A DNA stretch of 58,394 nucleotides from Candidatus Paceibacter normanii SCGC AAA255-P19. GTDB taxonomy: Bacteria > Patescibacteriota > Minisyncoccia > Minisyncoccales > Paceibacteraceae. The stretch lies in assembly GCA_000398025.1 (NCBI GenBank), contig ASKX01000004.1, forward strand, positions 1 through 58,394, read 5' to 3'. Shown piece after piece: positions 41,965 through 51,082 of this stretch. The notes under the pieces are model-generated. The model searched no databases, was not told the DNA's origin, and saw only the letters and a program-made list of their open reading frames with translations. Every line of letters starts with the position of its first letter. The stretch's first letter is position 1. The translations under genes were made by a program, and so were the position numbers.

Positions 41965-42325
41965 CCTAGTAAGTCGGGTGATTGCGCGCCATTTTCCTAA
42001 CGAAAAACGGCGTGAGGAAAGTCCGAACTTCCACCTCCTCTAATGGTGGAGGGGGTAAAAAAGTAGCGGCTAACAGCCGTCCACCGTGAGGTGAGAGGTG
42101 CGAAAAGAAACGCTTCAAGCGAAAGCAAGAAGCATCCTTCGGGATGATCCTGACGGAAACGTCGGGCTGATACGGCTAAATCCTTGCTGGAAGCAAGAGC
42201 AAACCGAGAGTTCTGAGGTTCATCTTGGAGCTTTCGTGAAAAGTAGCTCGCTTGATTCCGCAGAGTAATTTGCGGGACAGACAGATAATCGCCTAATACA
42301 GAATTCGGCTTATAGACTTACTAGG
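41965..42325 (+). ncRNA. rnpB: RNase P RNA, bacterial type A
   Basis: The terminal P1 stem CCTAGTAAGTC / GACTTACTAGG closes the RNA. The conserved CR-I GAGGAAAGTCCGAAC and the 3' ACAGAA...GGCTTATAG element are both present. About 361 nt. It matures tRNA 5' ends. The gene has its own promoter and terminator. Confidence 0.96.
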
Positions 42326-42337
42326 ATACAAAAAAAA

Positions 42338-42361
42338 CGGCCATTAAGGCTGCTTTTTTTG
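42338..42361 (+). terminator. rnpB terminator
   Basis: CGGCC-ATTAA-GGCTG stem (with one G-U) followed by CTTTTTTT. Confidence 0.75.
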
Positions 42362-42371
42362 TTAATTATTT

Positions 42372-42815
42372 TTAAAATAATTTTTGATTTTTTTCTTGAT
42401 TATTCAGGGCTTCGTTAACTAAACGGTCAGCTTCCTTATTTTTTTCTCTAGAAATAAGAGTAAATTTAACTTTTTTAAAATCGAGTTTCAAATTCCAAGC
42501 AGTAAGAAATAGAAATTGAATTTTAGGCTCCAAAATTTTGTATTCTCCCCTCAATTGTTTTATTAAAAGCTCGGAGTCAGACTTTATTTCAATTTCAGAG
42601 TTTTTAGCTAATTTTTTCCCAAAAAGAGCTTTGAATTTTTTAAGAGCAAAAATTGCTGCTTGATATTCAACTTCATTATTAGTTAAATTCTCCCCCAGAT
42701 ACTGAGAATATTCTTTGATAATTTGGCCTTTTTCATTAGAAAAAACTACGCCAATTGCCGCTGGGCCCGGGTTTCCTCTAGAGCCACCATCTGTATGAAT
42801 AGTAATCTTCTTCAT
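42372..42815 (-). CDS. rnhA: Ribonuclease HI
   Basis: 147 residues from MKKITIHTDGG. Cuts RNA in RNA-DNA hybrids. Active-site carboxylates are visible in HTDGGSRGNPG (Asp), NNEVEYQAAIFAL (Glu), IKSDSELLIKQL (Asp) and KEADRLVNEA (Asp). The basic handle region is short, as in the compact RNase HI group. The start at 42815 overlaps the recJ stop as ATGA, supporting a pgk-recJ-rnhA operon. Confidence 0.9.
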   Translation of the reverse strand: MKKITIHTDGGSRGNPGPAAIGVVFSNEKGQIIKEYSQYLGENLTNNEVEYQAAIFALKKFKALFGKKLAKNSEIEIKSDSELLIKQLRGEYKILEPKIQFLFLTAWNLKLDFKKVKFTLISREKNKEADRLVNEALNNQEKNQKLF

Positions 42816-43991
42816 TTGCTTAACTCGGTTAAGTTTTTTTTCAAGCATTCTCTAAACTTCTCTAAGTATTCGTTTTTTATTCTGAAGCCCGAGGCTAAAG
42901 GATGCCCGCCGTAAGTCAGAAGGCCTTCTGAGCATTTTTTCATCAAATCCACACTGTCCATTCCCTTGGGCATCCTGACTGTTCCTTGGGATTCTTTTTC
43001 TAAAATTTTAAAGATAAAAACTGGCTTTTGATATCTTTGGCAAAGAATGGAAGCTACCGGGCTAATTAAAGCGAACCCCCAATCGGAATCTCCTTCAAAA
43101 ATAATCGGTTCTGATTTTTTGGCAATTCTCTCTTCCGCTTCTTGAGTAATTTCTCTTATCATTTCTTTTCTTATTTCGCTTTTTTTCTAAAAGCTTTCTG
43201 ATAAGTTTTTTTGGTTCTTCTGAAGAAGTCGAGGTAAGTAAACGAAAAGAGGCTGGCAATTGATTTTCAACGTCTCTAATGTTCAAAATAGAAATGATTT
43301 TAGAAACTTTCATCTTTAAACTCTCGTAGCTCTGAAAAGGTTCCATCTCAAAAAAAGCTTTTAGGCCTGGCCGCCAAGAACGCTCAACAGAAGTTAACCC
43401 TTCTTCAGTCATTATTTTATTTTCTGATTCTTGAGGCATCATATCAGCAATAGTGGCTATGGCCGCTAACTCCAAAAAGTTTTGCCTTAGGGTTTCGGTC
43501 ATTTTATCCTTTAAAAGGAGCTCGGAAAGCCTAAAAGCAATACCAGCAGCAGCTAACTCTTTGAAAGAATACTCATCTCCTTTTTGCTTTGGGTCAACAA
43601 TAATTTCAGCTTCCGGTAGCTCATCTAAAACTTGGTGGTGGTCAACAATTATTACTTCAAATCCTAGTCTTTTGGCTATTTTTACCTCTTTAAAGTTTCC
43701 GATTCCACAATCTAAGGCAACTAAAAGGGCGTGCCCGGCATCTTTTTCTCCAAAAAGGTGCCGGGTTAAATAATCCAGGCCGATTTCTGATATGCCATAA
43801 CCTTCAGTTTCTCTGTCCGGAAAATAAACAGCCGAGATTTCCCCGCCTAAATTTTTTATTGATTCTTTGACAATAATCACTGCTGCCACTCCATCTAAGT
43901 CAGCATCTCCATAGAGAACAATTCTTTCTTTATTTTTTATTGCTTTTAAAATTCGGCTGGCTACTTTCTTTAGGTTTTTTATTTCTGGCAT
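42812..43991 (-). CDS. recJ: RecJ-like DHH-family exonuclease, interrupted by a one-base frameshift
   Basis: Two frames make one protein. The N-terminal part (stop near 43095) has the DHH-domain motifs VLYGDADLDGVAA, ALDCGIGN and VDHHQV. The C-terminal part (116 residues to 42812) is the DHHA1 nucleic-acid-binding domain with GGHPLASGF. The frame changes at an A7 run (43180-43186); with six A's the protein reads LLEKKSEIRKEMIREITQ without a break. The gene is coupled at both ends (TAATG with pgk, ATGA with rnhA), which argues against decay. Total about 400 residues, shorter than E. coli RecJ and lacking the OB domain. Confidence 0.85.
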
Positions 43992-45043
43992 TATTTTAAA
44001 GCTTCAATACCCACTAATTTCCCATCAGCAATAAAATCCAGCATTGCTCCACCGCCAGTTGAAACATGGTCAAATTTTTCGGTTAAGTTCATCTGATTTA
44101 TAAATTTAACTGTCTCCCCTCCTCCAACCACTGAAAAAGCCCCACTTTCAATAATAGCTTGGGCGATTTCTGCTGAACCCTTCTGAAAACGTTCCTCCTC
44201 AACCTTTCCTAAGGGACCGGCCCAAAAAATTGTCTTAGCTGAGGCTATTTTCTCTTGAAAAAGCTCTATAGTTTTCGGACCGATATCCTTCCCTTCAATA
44301 TCATCAACCGGTTCAACAATTTTTTGAGTATTTTTCAGTTGGATATTTTTCTCTTTTATTCCTTTATCAATTAGACCGCCAATCAATACCCAAGCTCCAA
44401 TTTCTGAGATTTTATTAATTAATCTAGCTTTTGTTTCTGCTTTGACTCCTCCAATTATAGCTATTAATGGCTTGGCTGGATTTTCCATAATCTTAGCTAA
44501 CATTTTAATTTCCTTTTCTAGCAAAAACCCTATTCCAGAAGGTAAATACTTGGGGACGCCAACCATTGAAGCATGGCTCCGGTGAGAATTAGCAAAAGCA
44601 TCGTTAATATAAATATCCCCTAATTTTGCTAACCCCTGAGCGAAATTATCATCGTTTTCTTTTTCTTCTTTATGGAATCTTAAATTCTCCAAAAGTAATA
44701 TTCCCCCTGGCTGCATCTGATAAGTCCGCTTTTCAATCTCCTCGCCAATACAATCTGGAGCCATATATATATGGGTGGCGGGTGGGTTGTAGTCTAAATA
44801 TTCCATTAGCTTATGCTGAATTGGGGTCAACTTTTGACCTTCGATTACCTTTCCATCTGGCCGGCCCAAATGACACATCAAAATAACTTTAGCTCCCTGC
44901 TTAACCAAATAACTAATAGTAGGAATAGTTCTCTTAATTCGAAAATCATCTAAAATTTCCCCTTTTTCAGAGAGGGGAACATTGAAATCGCACCTAACTA
45001 AAACTCGCTTATTTTCAAAATTAAAATCTTTTAATGTCTTCAT
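43991..45043 (-). CDS. pgk: Phosphoglycerate kinase, short form
   Basis: 350 residues, about 40 fewer than usual. Makes ATP from 1,3-bisphosphoglycerate. VLVRCDFNVPL, MCHLGRPDGK, LLLENLRFHKEEK, INDAFANSHRSHAS, FWAGPLGKVE, and the C-terminal VVGGGETVKFI...HVSTGGGAMLDFI are all recognisable. The missing length appears to come from the nucleotide-binding domain after AIIGGVKAETKARLI. It overlaps the TraG-like gene by 4 nt and recJ by 1 nt. Confidence 0.95.
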   Translation of the reverse strand: MKTLKDFNFENKRVLVRCDFNVPLSEKGEILDDFRIKRTIPTISYLVKQGAKVILMCHLGRPDGKVIEGQKLTPIQHKLMEYLDYNPPATHIYMAPDCIGEEIEKRTYQMQPGGILLLENLRFHKEEKENDDNFAQGLAKLGDIYINDAFANSHRSHASMVGVPKYLPSGIGFLLEKEIKMLAKIMENPAKPLIAIIGGVKAETKARLINKISEIGAWVLIGGLIDKGIKEKNIQLKNTQKIVEPVDDIEGKDIGPKTIELFQEKIASAKTIFWAGPLGKVEEERFQKGSAEIAQAIIESGAFSVVGGGETVKFINQMNLTEKFDHVSTGGGAMLDFIADGKLVGIEALK

Positions 45044-46671
45044 CCTTCTTTAGTTTTTTTAAGAGATTCTTCCAGGGCTTTTTTAAGCCCCTCTAAATCA
45101 ACCTTCTTTCTCTTTGGTCCTTCGGGTTCAGTTTTAACTTTCTTTGAAGGAGAAAAAGAAACTGGCTCCTGCTTAGCTGCTTCTTCCAAAGAAACAGGGG
45201 GAGCCGTCTCTTCTTTTTCTTCGCCTTTTGCTTTCTCTTTTTCTTTCTCTATCTTCTTTAAACAAGCTCTACAATAAACTGGGCGTGAGCCATCGGGCGG
45301 AAAGATGACTTTAGTCCACTTCCCGCAACTAGCGCATTGGGCGTCATACAATACTTGGGGAGTGACTTGAGCGGTCTCGGTTGGTTTTATTATTCCCGTC
45401 CATTTGGAAATTTTTTCTTCAACATCTTTCCGAGAAGTACTATATCTTTCCCGGGAAACCTTAATAATCTTTTCCTTACTAGATTTGTCGAGTTTTTGAA
45501 AAGGCGGTAAGGTTTGGGCAGAAAAAGGCCTACCAGATAATCCGTCAATCATTAATTTCAAATAAATATTATATTTCCCCAAGTTTACTAAATCGTGAAT
45601 GGTAAATTCTGGGGAAAGTTCTTTCTCTAGATATTCGGCATCTTCTGCCCCTACCCGAAAAGAAACTAATGTTCCCACGTTACCAAAAACAGCATCTCTC
45701 ACCTCTTCTTCCATTTGGGTAATATATTGATGACCTAAAATCAAAGATAATCGATATTTCCTGGCCTCAGATAAAATATTAACAAAGCTGAGGGTGGCAA
45801 AGTTTTGAAACTCATCAACGTATAAGTAAAAATCTTTTCTTTCTTCTTCAGGAACATCAACTCTAGACATAGCTGCCAGCTGCAACTTAGTTATTAAAAG
45901 AGCTCCCAAAAGCATGGAATTGTCTTCTCCTACTCTTCCTTTGGAGATATTAGCGATTAAAATTTTCTCTTCATCCATCGCTTTTCTCATATCAATTGAA
46001 GAACGGACCTGGCCAATAATGTTTCTAATTAAGGGAGCGGAAATGAACTGGCCTACCTTGTTTTGGATGGCGGCGGTAGCTTCCACCTCGTATCTTTGGG
46101 TGTATCTGGCAAACTCTTGAAGCCAGAAAGATTTAACCACTGGATCGGTTACCCTATCTATTACTTTCTTTCGGTAATCAGGGTCAGCCAGCATTCGATT
46201 GACCCCTAAAAGAGTAGAACCAGGGTATTCCAAAAGAGCTAAGATGCAATTATTTAAAATATACTCCATTCTGGCCGACCAAACATCTGGCCAGATTTTT
46301 TTAAAAACGCCCATTAGCCCTGAAGCTACCAGGTGCCGATGCTCCACATCCACTTTTTCCATAACATTAAAAGCAATGGGGTATTCAAAATCAGCTGGAT
46401 TAAAATAAATAACATCATTAACCCGCTGCGAAGGAATGAAATCTAATAACCTTTCTGCAGCTTCACCGTGAGGATCAACAAAACCGACCCCCTTGCCCAT
46501 TTGGATGTCTTGAATGGCCATATTCTCCATCATGACAGTTTTTCCCATGCCGGTCTTGCCAATAAGATAAACATGCCGACGTCGATCGTCGGTTTTAATT
46601 CCAAAGCGCTTCCTTTGGTTGCGAAAGGTGGTCTCTCCAAAAAAATTTATTTCGTTGACTATTCCCTCCAT
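45040..46671 (-). CDS. TraG/VirD4-like membrane-DNA ATPase with C-terminal zinc ribbon
   Basis: 543 residues. RecA-type ATPase of the type IV secretion coupling/HerA group: Walker A LIGKTGMGKTVMM near residue 37, FVDPHGE, Walker B YLYVDEFQNFATLSF, and ILGHQYITQME. Near residue 450 a zinc ribbon CASCGKW...RPVYCRAC precedes a charged Lys/Glu tail. No TM helix is visible, so membrane attachment may come from the protein encoded just upstream, which has an N-terminal hydrophobic segment. Probably a DNA or protein translocation motor; no other secretion genes are in the window. Confidence 0.85.
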   Translation of the reverse strand: MEGIVNEINFFGETTFRNQRKRFGIKTDDRRRHVYLIGKTGMGKTVMMENMAIQDIQMGKGVGFVDPHGEAAERLLDFIPSQRVNDVIYFNPADFEYPIAFNVMEKVDVEHRHLVASGLMGVFKKIWPDVWSARMEYILNNCILALLEYPGSTLLGVNRMLADPDYRKKVIDRVTDPVVKSFWLQEFARYTQRYEVEATAAIQNKVGQFISAPLIRNIIGQVRSSIDMRKAMDEEKILIANISKGRVGEDNSMLLGALLITKLQLAAMSRVDVPEEERKDFYLYVDEFQNFATLSFVNILSEARKYRLSLILGHQYITQMEEEVRDAVFGNVGTLVSFRVGAEDAEYLEKELSPEFTIHDLVNLGKYNIYLKLMIDGLSGRPFSAQTLPPFQKLDKSSKEKIIKVSRERYSTSRKDVEEKISKWTGIIKPTETAQVTPQVLYDAQCASCGKWTKVIFPPDGSRPVYCRACLKKIEKEKEKAKGEEKEETAPPVSLEEAAKQEPVSFSPSKKVKTEPEGPKRKKVDLEGLKKALEESLKKTKEG

Positions 46672-46676
46672 AGATA

Positions 46677-47984
46677 TTATTCTTGGGGCAGTTCTGGTGG
46701 CGGCCCTCCCTTCTTTGCCTCAACTCGAGGAACACCCATAGCCGGCGCCACCGCTCGGCTAGGAAAGTGATAAAGAGAAGCTAATTCCTCAGTGTTTAAG
46801 ATAAAAGTTCCGGTTTTACGATCACCTTTCCTGGGAAACATGGGGTCAAATCTTTCTCGATATAGCCTTAGTATTTTCCTTTTTCTCAAATAAAGCCTCC
46901 TAGGGTCTAACAATGAAAGAGGAGGTCGACTGACCACTTTAGTAATGGTTTTCCCCAGAGGGACTAAGCCGTTCATATTATGGGTAATGTAGCTGCCAAA
47001 ATAGGCAAAAATTAATCTTAAATTGGCCTTGAACCAGACTTCTTTTCTCCCTAAGAAAATAAATCTTATGGCGCACTTAAAAGGAGGCTTGCTAATTTTC
47101 TTTTCTACGCCAGTAACAATTTCTTTTTCTCCGGGAGTTAATCTTAATTCGGGAGCAATTAGTTCTAATTTTTCTTGAGATTTCTCTTCCCCGGGTATTT
47201 TTCCAGTAACTAAAACTTCAGCTACCTCCTGAACTATTGGTTTAATTGGTTTTTTCTCATCCCTTTTGGCTATTTTATCTCTTACCGCCGCTCCTTCGTC
47301 AAAAAAAGGCTGGGCGGCATCTTCGGCAATCGGACTAACTTGGAACTGAACCCAAAGTTGCTCTCCAGGTTTAATCTTCCCCATTACTTCCAAAAGAGTA
47401 GCCACAGGATCGACTCTTTTTTCTTCTTCTTTCTCAGTTTCTCTTTCAAACTCTACATAAGTTTTAATTGGATAGGGGTTAGCTTTTAAAGGACGGTAAT
47501 CGGCAGCCCAAAGATCCCAATCTTTGCTAGGGATATTTTGAGGCACATTTCTGGTATAATCTTCAGCCAGAGTAATCTCAGCTTCAGGATACTGGGAATA
47601 AATGCTGGATTCAACAATGTCTCTTCGGTAATCGGGTAGCCTTATATAAAAATGGATATCTCCGCCAATAGAAACCGTTTCTAAAGAAAACCCTAAAGAT
47701 ATTTTTCCTTCCCACCATTTCTCCCAAAAATTGGGCGGATCCCAAAAGGCCTGCCAGAGACCAGCCATAACGTCTTCCATTGCCCTAATTGGCTTCAAGC
47801 TTTCTTCGGGAATCTTAATCTCCAGCAAAATCATTTTTTGCTTTTTCAAGAATCCTTCAGTTTGCCAAAAAAGCCAAAGGTGGCTGGCCGGCTTCCAGAA
47901 AAGAAAAGGCATAGGCAACCACCACCAGGCTTTTACTATCTGCCAGACATAACCAAAAATTAAAGAAAAAGAGGCTTCTGGCAT
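46677..47984 (-). CDS. Membrane-associated partner of the TraG-like ATPase, unknown family
   Basis: 435 residues. A Trp-rich hydrophobic N-terminus (about residues 5-40), then a large soluble region with LLEIKIPEESLKPIRAMEDVM, YIRLPDYRRDIVESSIYSQYPEAEI and a Gly/Pro-rich end. It ends 5 nt before the ATPase gene in the same direction. I believe such pairs recur in CPR genomes, which would suggest one machine, but I cannot name the family with certainty. Confidence 0.7.
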   Translation of the reverse strand: MPEASFSLIFGYVWQIVKAWWWLPMPFLFWKPASHLWLFWQTEGFLKKQKMILLEIKIPEESLKPIRAMEDVMAGLWQAFWDPPNFWEKWWEGKISLGFSLETVSIGGDIHFYIRLPDYRRDIVESSIYSQYPEAEITLAEDYTRNVPQNIPSKDWDLWAADYRPLKANPYPIKTYVEFERETEKEEEKRVDPVATLLEVMGKIKPGEQLWVQFQVSPIAEDAAQPFFDEGAAVRDKIAKRDEKKPIKPIVQEVAEVLVTGKIPGEEKSQEKLELIAPELRLTPGEKEIVTGVEKKISKPPFKCAIRFIFLGRKEVWFKANLRLIFAYFGSYITHNMNGLVPLGKTITKVVSRPPLSLLDPRRLYLRKRKILRLYRERFDPMFPRKGDRKTGTFILNTEELASLYHFPSRAVAPAMGVPRVEAKKGGPPPELPQE

Positions 47985-47985
47985 A

Positions 47986-49006
47986 CTAATTTAAGTAGTA
48001 TTTTCCTTGAGGGTTTTTGGAAAAATATTTTTTATTGCTTAAATTCAATAAGATAGTGTTTTCTTTTACTTCTCTTTGTTTTAAAGCTTTCTTTAAAATT
48101 TCTTTTTTGCCCAAAGGCTTTCTTTCTTCTTTTAAAATTTGGAGGATAATATCTTTGACCGAACCTGATTGATATCCCCATTCTTGAAGTCCGTAAATTC
48201 CCCGGCCAACCAAGACAAATCTCGGGTCTTTAATTAGTTCATTATGCACGGTTTGAACCAAGCTTCCCGGGATCAATTTAGCCGCTTCAACAAAATGAAG
48301 AGGTTTATTTTCTTTTTTAAAAACTAAATAGGCTTTGTCTCTAATGCCTCGGGGATTAATTTCTGGCCAGTTTGGCAAACCAAAAAATCCTTCAGGGTTT
48401 TTCTGAATTTTTTTAGAGACATCTAAGATCGAAGAGATGAATCTCTTCTCTCCCTTCGTCCCCTTCGGGAGCTCGGTATAAGAAGTTAAGTTAGATTGAG
48501 ATAAAGAAAAGCTAAAAGCTTTAAGGGGCAAGGGTTTCTTAGCGTTTTCTAGTTTGTGATAAAAAGAATCAATAATTTTTTTAGCCAAAACTAAAGATTT
48601 TTGGTTTGTAGTCCATAGGGGATAAAATTCTTCTGTTTCCCTGACCCTGTTAAAATCCTCTCCCAAAGTAAGCAAAAAATAAACTTGGGAATTTTGTTTC
48701 CCTTTTCCTAATTCTTCCAATAAAAGATCTTCTCTTTTTAGCTCTCCGTTGGCCTTGAGGTAGTTTTTAAGATACTGAAAAACTCGCTGGTATTTTTTGG
48801 TTTTTTGGTTTTATTTTTTGAAAACTTTCTTTCTCAATCTGACGCACCCTTTCCCTTGTAACACTGTATTCTTTACCAATCAATTCTAAAGTCTCCCTCC
48901 GATTGTTCCTCAAACCATATCGACGTGAAATAATTTCTTTTTGTCGTTGAGGTAACGTCCCAAGCAAATCCTGACAAATCTTAAAATAACTGAATTCAGT
49001 TTTCAT
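47986..49006 (-). CDS. Sigma-region-4 / HARE-HTH regulator, split by a one-base frameshift
   Basis: The first part (49006 to about 48800) is a sigma70 region-4-like helix-turn-helix: LPQRQKEIISRRYGLRNNRRETLELIGKEYSVTRERVRQIE. The second part (from about 48805 to 47986) has a HARE-HTH-like module (FVEAAKLIPGSLVQTVHNELIKDPRFVLVGRGIYGL split over about residues 150-185) and a second winged helix. The frames join if one A is removed from the A6 run at 48801-48806, giving KPKTKKYQRVFQYLK. The fused form resembles RNA polymerase delta/sigma-like regulators. A hairpin-repeat copy is translated in the middle. It heads the TraG-partner operon. Confidence 0.72.
48427..48476 (-). repeat. Bipartite hairpin repeat copy 14, in frame inside the sigma-4/HARE gene
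   Basis: Minus-strand reading: GCTCCC-GAA-GGGGAC, linker GAAGGGAGA, stem 2 GAAGAGAT-TC-ATCTCTTC (48431-48448, 8 bp, perfect), tail GATC. It encodes ELPKGTKGEKRFISSI between the two domains. Confidence 0.8.
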
Positions 49007-49016
49007 GTGTTATTTT

Positions 49017-49045
49017 ATTTAAGCATATTTTGAAGCTATTGTCAA
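49017..49045 (-). promoter_or_regulatory. Promoter of the sigma-4/HARE operon
   Basis: Minus-strand consensus TTGACA (49040-49045), 17-nt spacer, TTAAAT (49017-49022). The ATG at 49006 begins 11 nt past the -10. Confidence 0.6.
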
Positions 49046-49932
49046 CGTTTCATTCTCTCCCGCCATCTCAGCCAACTAACTAAAACGGGGCTGGCTAAAA
49101 AGAGCGAAGAGTAGGTTCCAGCCACAATTCCTAAAATTAAAGCTAAGGCAAAATATTTAAGAGTTTCTCCGCCAAGAAAAAAAATAGCTATTAAAACAAA
49201 TAAGGTGGTTAAAGAAGTATTGAAAGAACGAGTCAAGGTTTGCTTTAAAGAAATATTTACCGTTTCTTCGTAGCTTTCCCCTATTCTTTTTAAAAGATTT
49301 TCTCTAATTCTGTCGAAAACTACCACTGTATTATTGATTGAATAGCCCAGCACAGTTAGTAGGGCTACTACTACTGGAATAGTAATCTGAACGCTATAAA
49401 ATTTCCCCAAAAGAGAAAAGATGCCTACTGTTATTAAAACGTCGTGAGAAAGAGCTAAAAGAGAAGATATGCCATATTGCCAACTGGCTATTGGCCGAGA
49501 GATTCTTCGAAAAACAAAAGCAATATAAAGAACTATTATCAAAAAAGATAAGACAACCACAATTTTTGTTTTGGCTTTTAGCTCTTGGCCAATCACCGGA
49601 CCGATCGACTCAAAACGAAGCTCTTCCGCTCCTTCTAACTTCTCTAAAACTTGCTGATGGGTTTCTTCATTAATATCTTTCATTCTCAAAATAACCCCCC
49701 GCTCATCGGTAGGTTGAATGTAGATTTCTCCCAAATCAAGCTCAGTTAGGTTGTCTTTTATCTCTTGGTTTGAGGGCCTGTCTTCCTGATACTCTACTTC
49801 CAGGATACTGCCGCCAGTAAAATCAATTCCCGGCTTTAATCCGAAAACTAAGAGGCCGGCAATAGCCGCTATGATTAAAATCCCAGAAAAAATGAAATAT
49901 ATTTTAGAATATTTAAGAAAATTAACGGACAT
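49042..49932 (-). CDS. secF: Protein translocase subunit SecF
   Basis: 296 residues, six TM helices. It has the SecF marks GLKPGIDFTGGSILEVEY near residue 33, a periplasmic P1 domain (about 45-110), GYSINNTVVVFDRIREN in the fourth/fifth helix region, and SFNTSLTTLFVLI. With SecD it drives late steps of export. It overlaps metK by 11 nt instead of following secD directly. Confidence 0.95.
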   Translation of the reverse strand: MSVNFLKYSKIYFIFSGILIIAAIAGLLVFGLKPGIDFTGGSILEVEYQEDRPSNQEIKDNLTELDLGEIYIQPTDERGVILRMKDINEETHQQVLEKLEGAEELRFESIGPVIGQELKAKTKIVVVLSFLIIVLYIAFVFRRISRPIASWQYGISSLLALSHDVLITVGIFSLLGKFYSVQITIPVVVALLTVLGYSINNTVVVFDRIRENLLKRIGESYEETVNISLKQTLTRSFNTSLTTLFVLIAIFFLGGETLKYFALALILGIVAGTYSSLFLASPVLVSWLRWRERMKR

Positions 49933-51082
49933 ATCTTCGAAGTTCTTTTACTTTATCGGTCTTTTCCCAAGTAAAATCAGGGTCTTTTCTGCCAAAATGA
50001 CCAAAACAGGCTGTTTTTTGATAAATTGGCCGCAAAAGATTTAGTTCTTTTATCATGCCACCGGGCGATAAATCAAAAGCTTTAAACACGGCTTTAATTA
50101 ATTTCTCTTCAGCTACCCTAGCGGTACCAAAACTATTTATATCTATCGAAAGAGGCTCAGCCCCGCCAATAACGTAAGATAACTCAACTTGACACTTCTC
50201 GGCTAAATTAGCAGCAATAATGTTTTTAGCAATATATCTTGCCATATAAGCTGCCGATCTGTCTACTTTAGTCGGGTCTTTTCCGGAAAATGAACCGCCG
50301 CCAATGGGAACCTGGGGACCGTAAGCATCAACTACATTCTTTCTGCCGGTAGCGCCGGTATCGGAACAAGGCCCCCCTATGACAAAACGACCAGTATTGT
50401 TGATGTAAAATTTAGTTTTTTTGTCTATAAATTTGTTACCAACCGGCCTGATAACTTTTTGAGCAATATCTTTCCTTATTCTTTTTAAAGAAACGCTTGG
50501 ATCATGCTGGGCAGCAATAACTACCGAATCTAATCTTTTAGGTTTCTCTCCCTGATATTCTACTGTTACTTGCGATTTTCCGTCCGGCCGCAAATAAGGT
50601 AAAATCTTCTTTTCTCTAACCTCAGCCAATCTTAAAGAAAGCTTGTGAGCTAAGGATATAGGCAAGGGCATCAATTCCGGAGTTTCTTTACAGGCAAAAC
50701 CTATACTTATTCCTTGATCACCCGCTCCCTGCGTTTTCTCTCCAGTCTTTTTTACTCCTAGGGCAATGTCGGGTGACTGTTCGTGAATAGTATTGAAAAC
50801 AGCTAAAGTATTGCAATCAAAACCGTATTCTGGTTTATCATAGCCAATATCTCTAACAACTTTTCTAACTAAATTATTTACGTTAACCCAAGTTTTAGTA
50901 GTAACCTCTCCTCCAACAATGATATAACCCATTCCTACCGAAACTTCGCAGGCTACTCGGGCTTTCTTGTCTTTTTTAAATATCGCATCTAAAATAGTGT
51001 CAGCGATAATGTCAGCTACCTTGTCAATATGCCCGGGAGTTACTGATTCAGCTGTTAAAATTTTTTTCAACGCCATAGCCAT
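49922..51082 (-). CDS. metK: S-adenosylmethionine synthetase
   Basis: 386 residues. Makes SAM from methionine and ATP. GAGDQGISIGFA, DGKSQVTVEYQ, GRFVIGGPCSDTGATGRK, GGGSFSGKDPTKVDRSAAY and the C-terminal FGRKDPDFTWEKTDK are all present. The first motif is TAESVTPGHIDKVAD where most enzymes have SEGHPDK, so Glu and Pro are replaced while His and Asp-Lys remain. It sits between secD and secF, overlapping both. It supplies SAM for the methyltransferases and possibly for polyamine synthesis. Confidence 0.95.
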   Translation of the reverse strand: MAMALKKILTAESVTPGHIDKVADIIADTILDAIFKKDKKARVACEVSVGMGYIIVGGEVTTKTWVNVNNLVRKVVRDIGYDKPEYGFDCNTLAVFNTIHEQSPDIALGVKKTGEKTQGAGDQGISIGFACKETPELMPLPISLAHKLSLRLAEVREKKILPYLRPDGKSQVTVEYQGEKPKRLDSVVIAAQHDPSVSLKRIRKDIAQKVIRPVGNKFIDKKTKFYINNTGRFVIGGPCSDTGATGRKNVVDAYGPQVPIGGGSFSGKDPTKVDRSAAYMARYIAKNIIAANLAEKCQVELSYVIGGAEPLSIDINSFGTARVAEEKLIKAVFKAFDLSPGGMIKELNLLRPIYQKTACFGHFGRKDPDFTWEKTDKVKELRRYVR

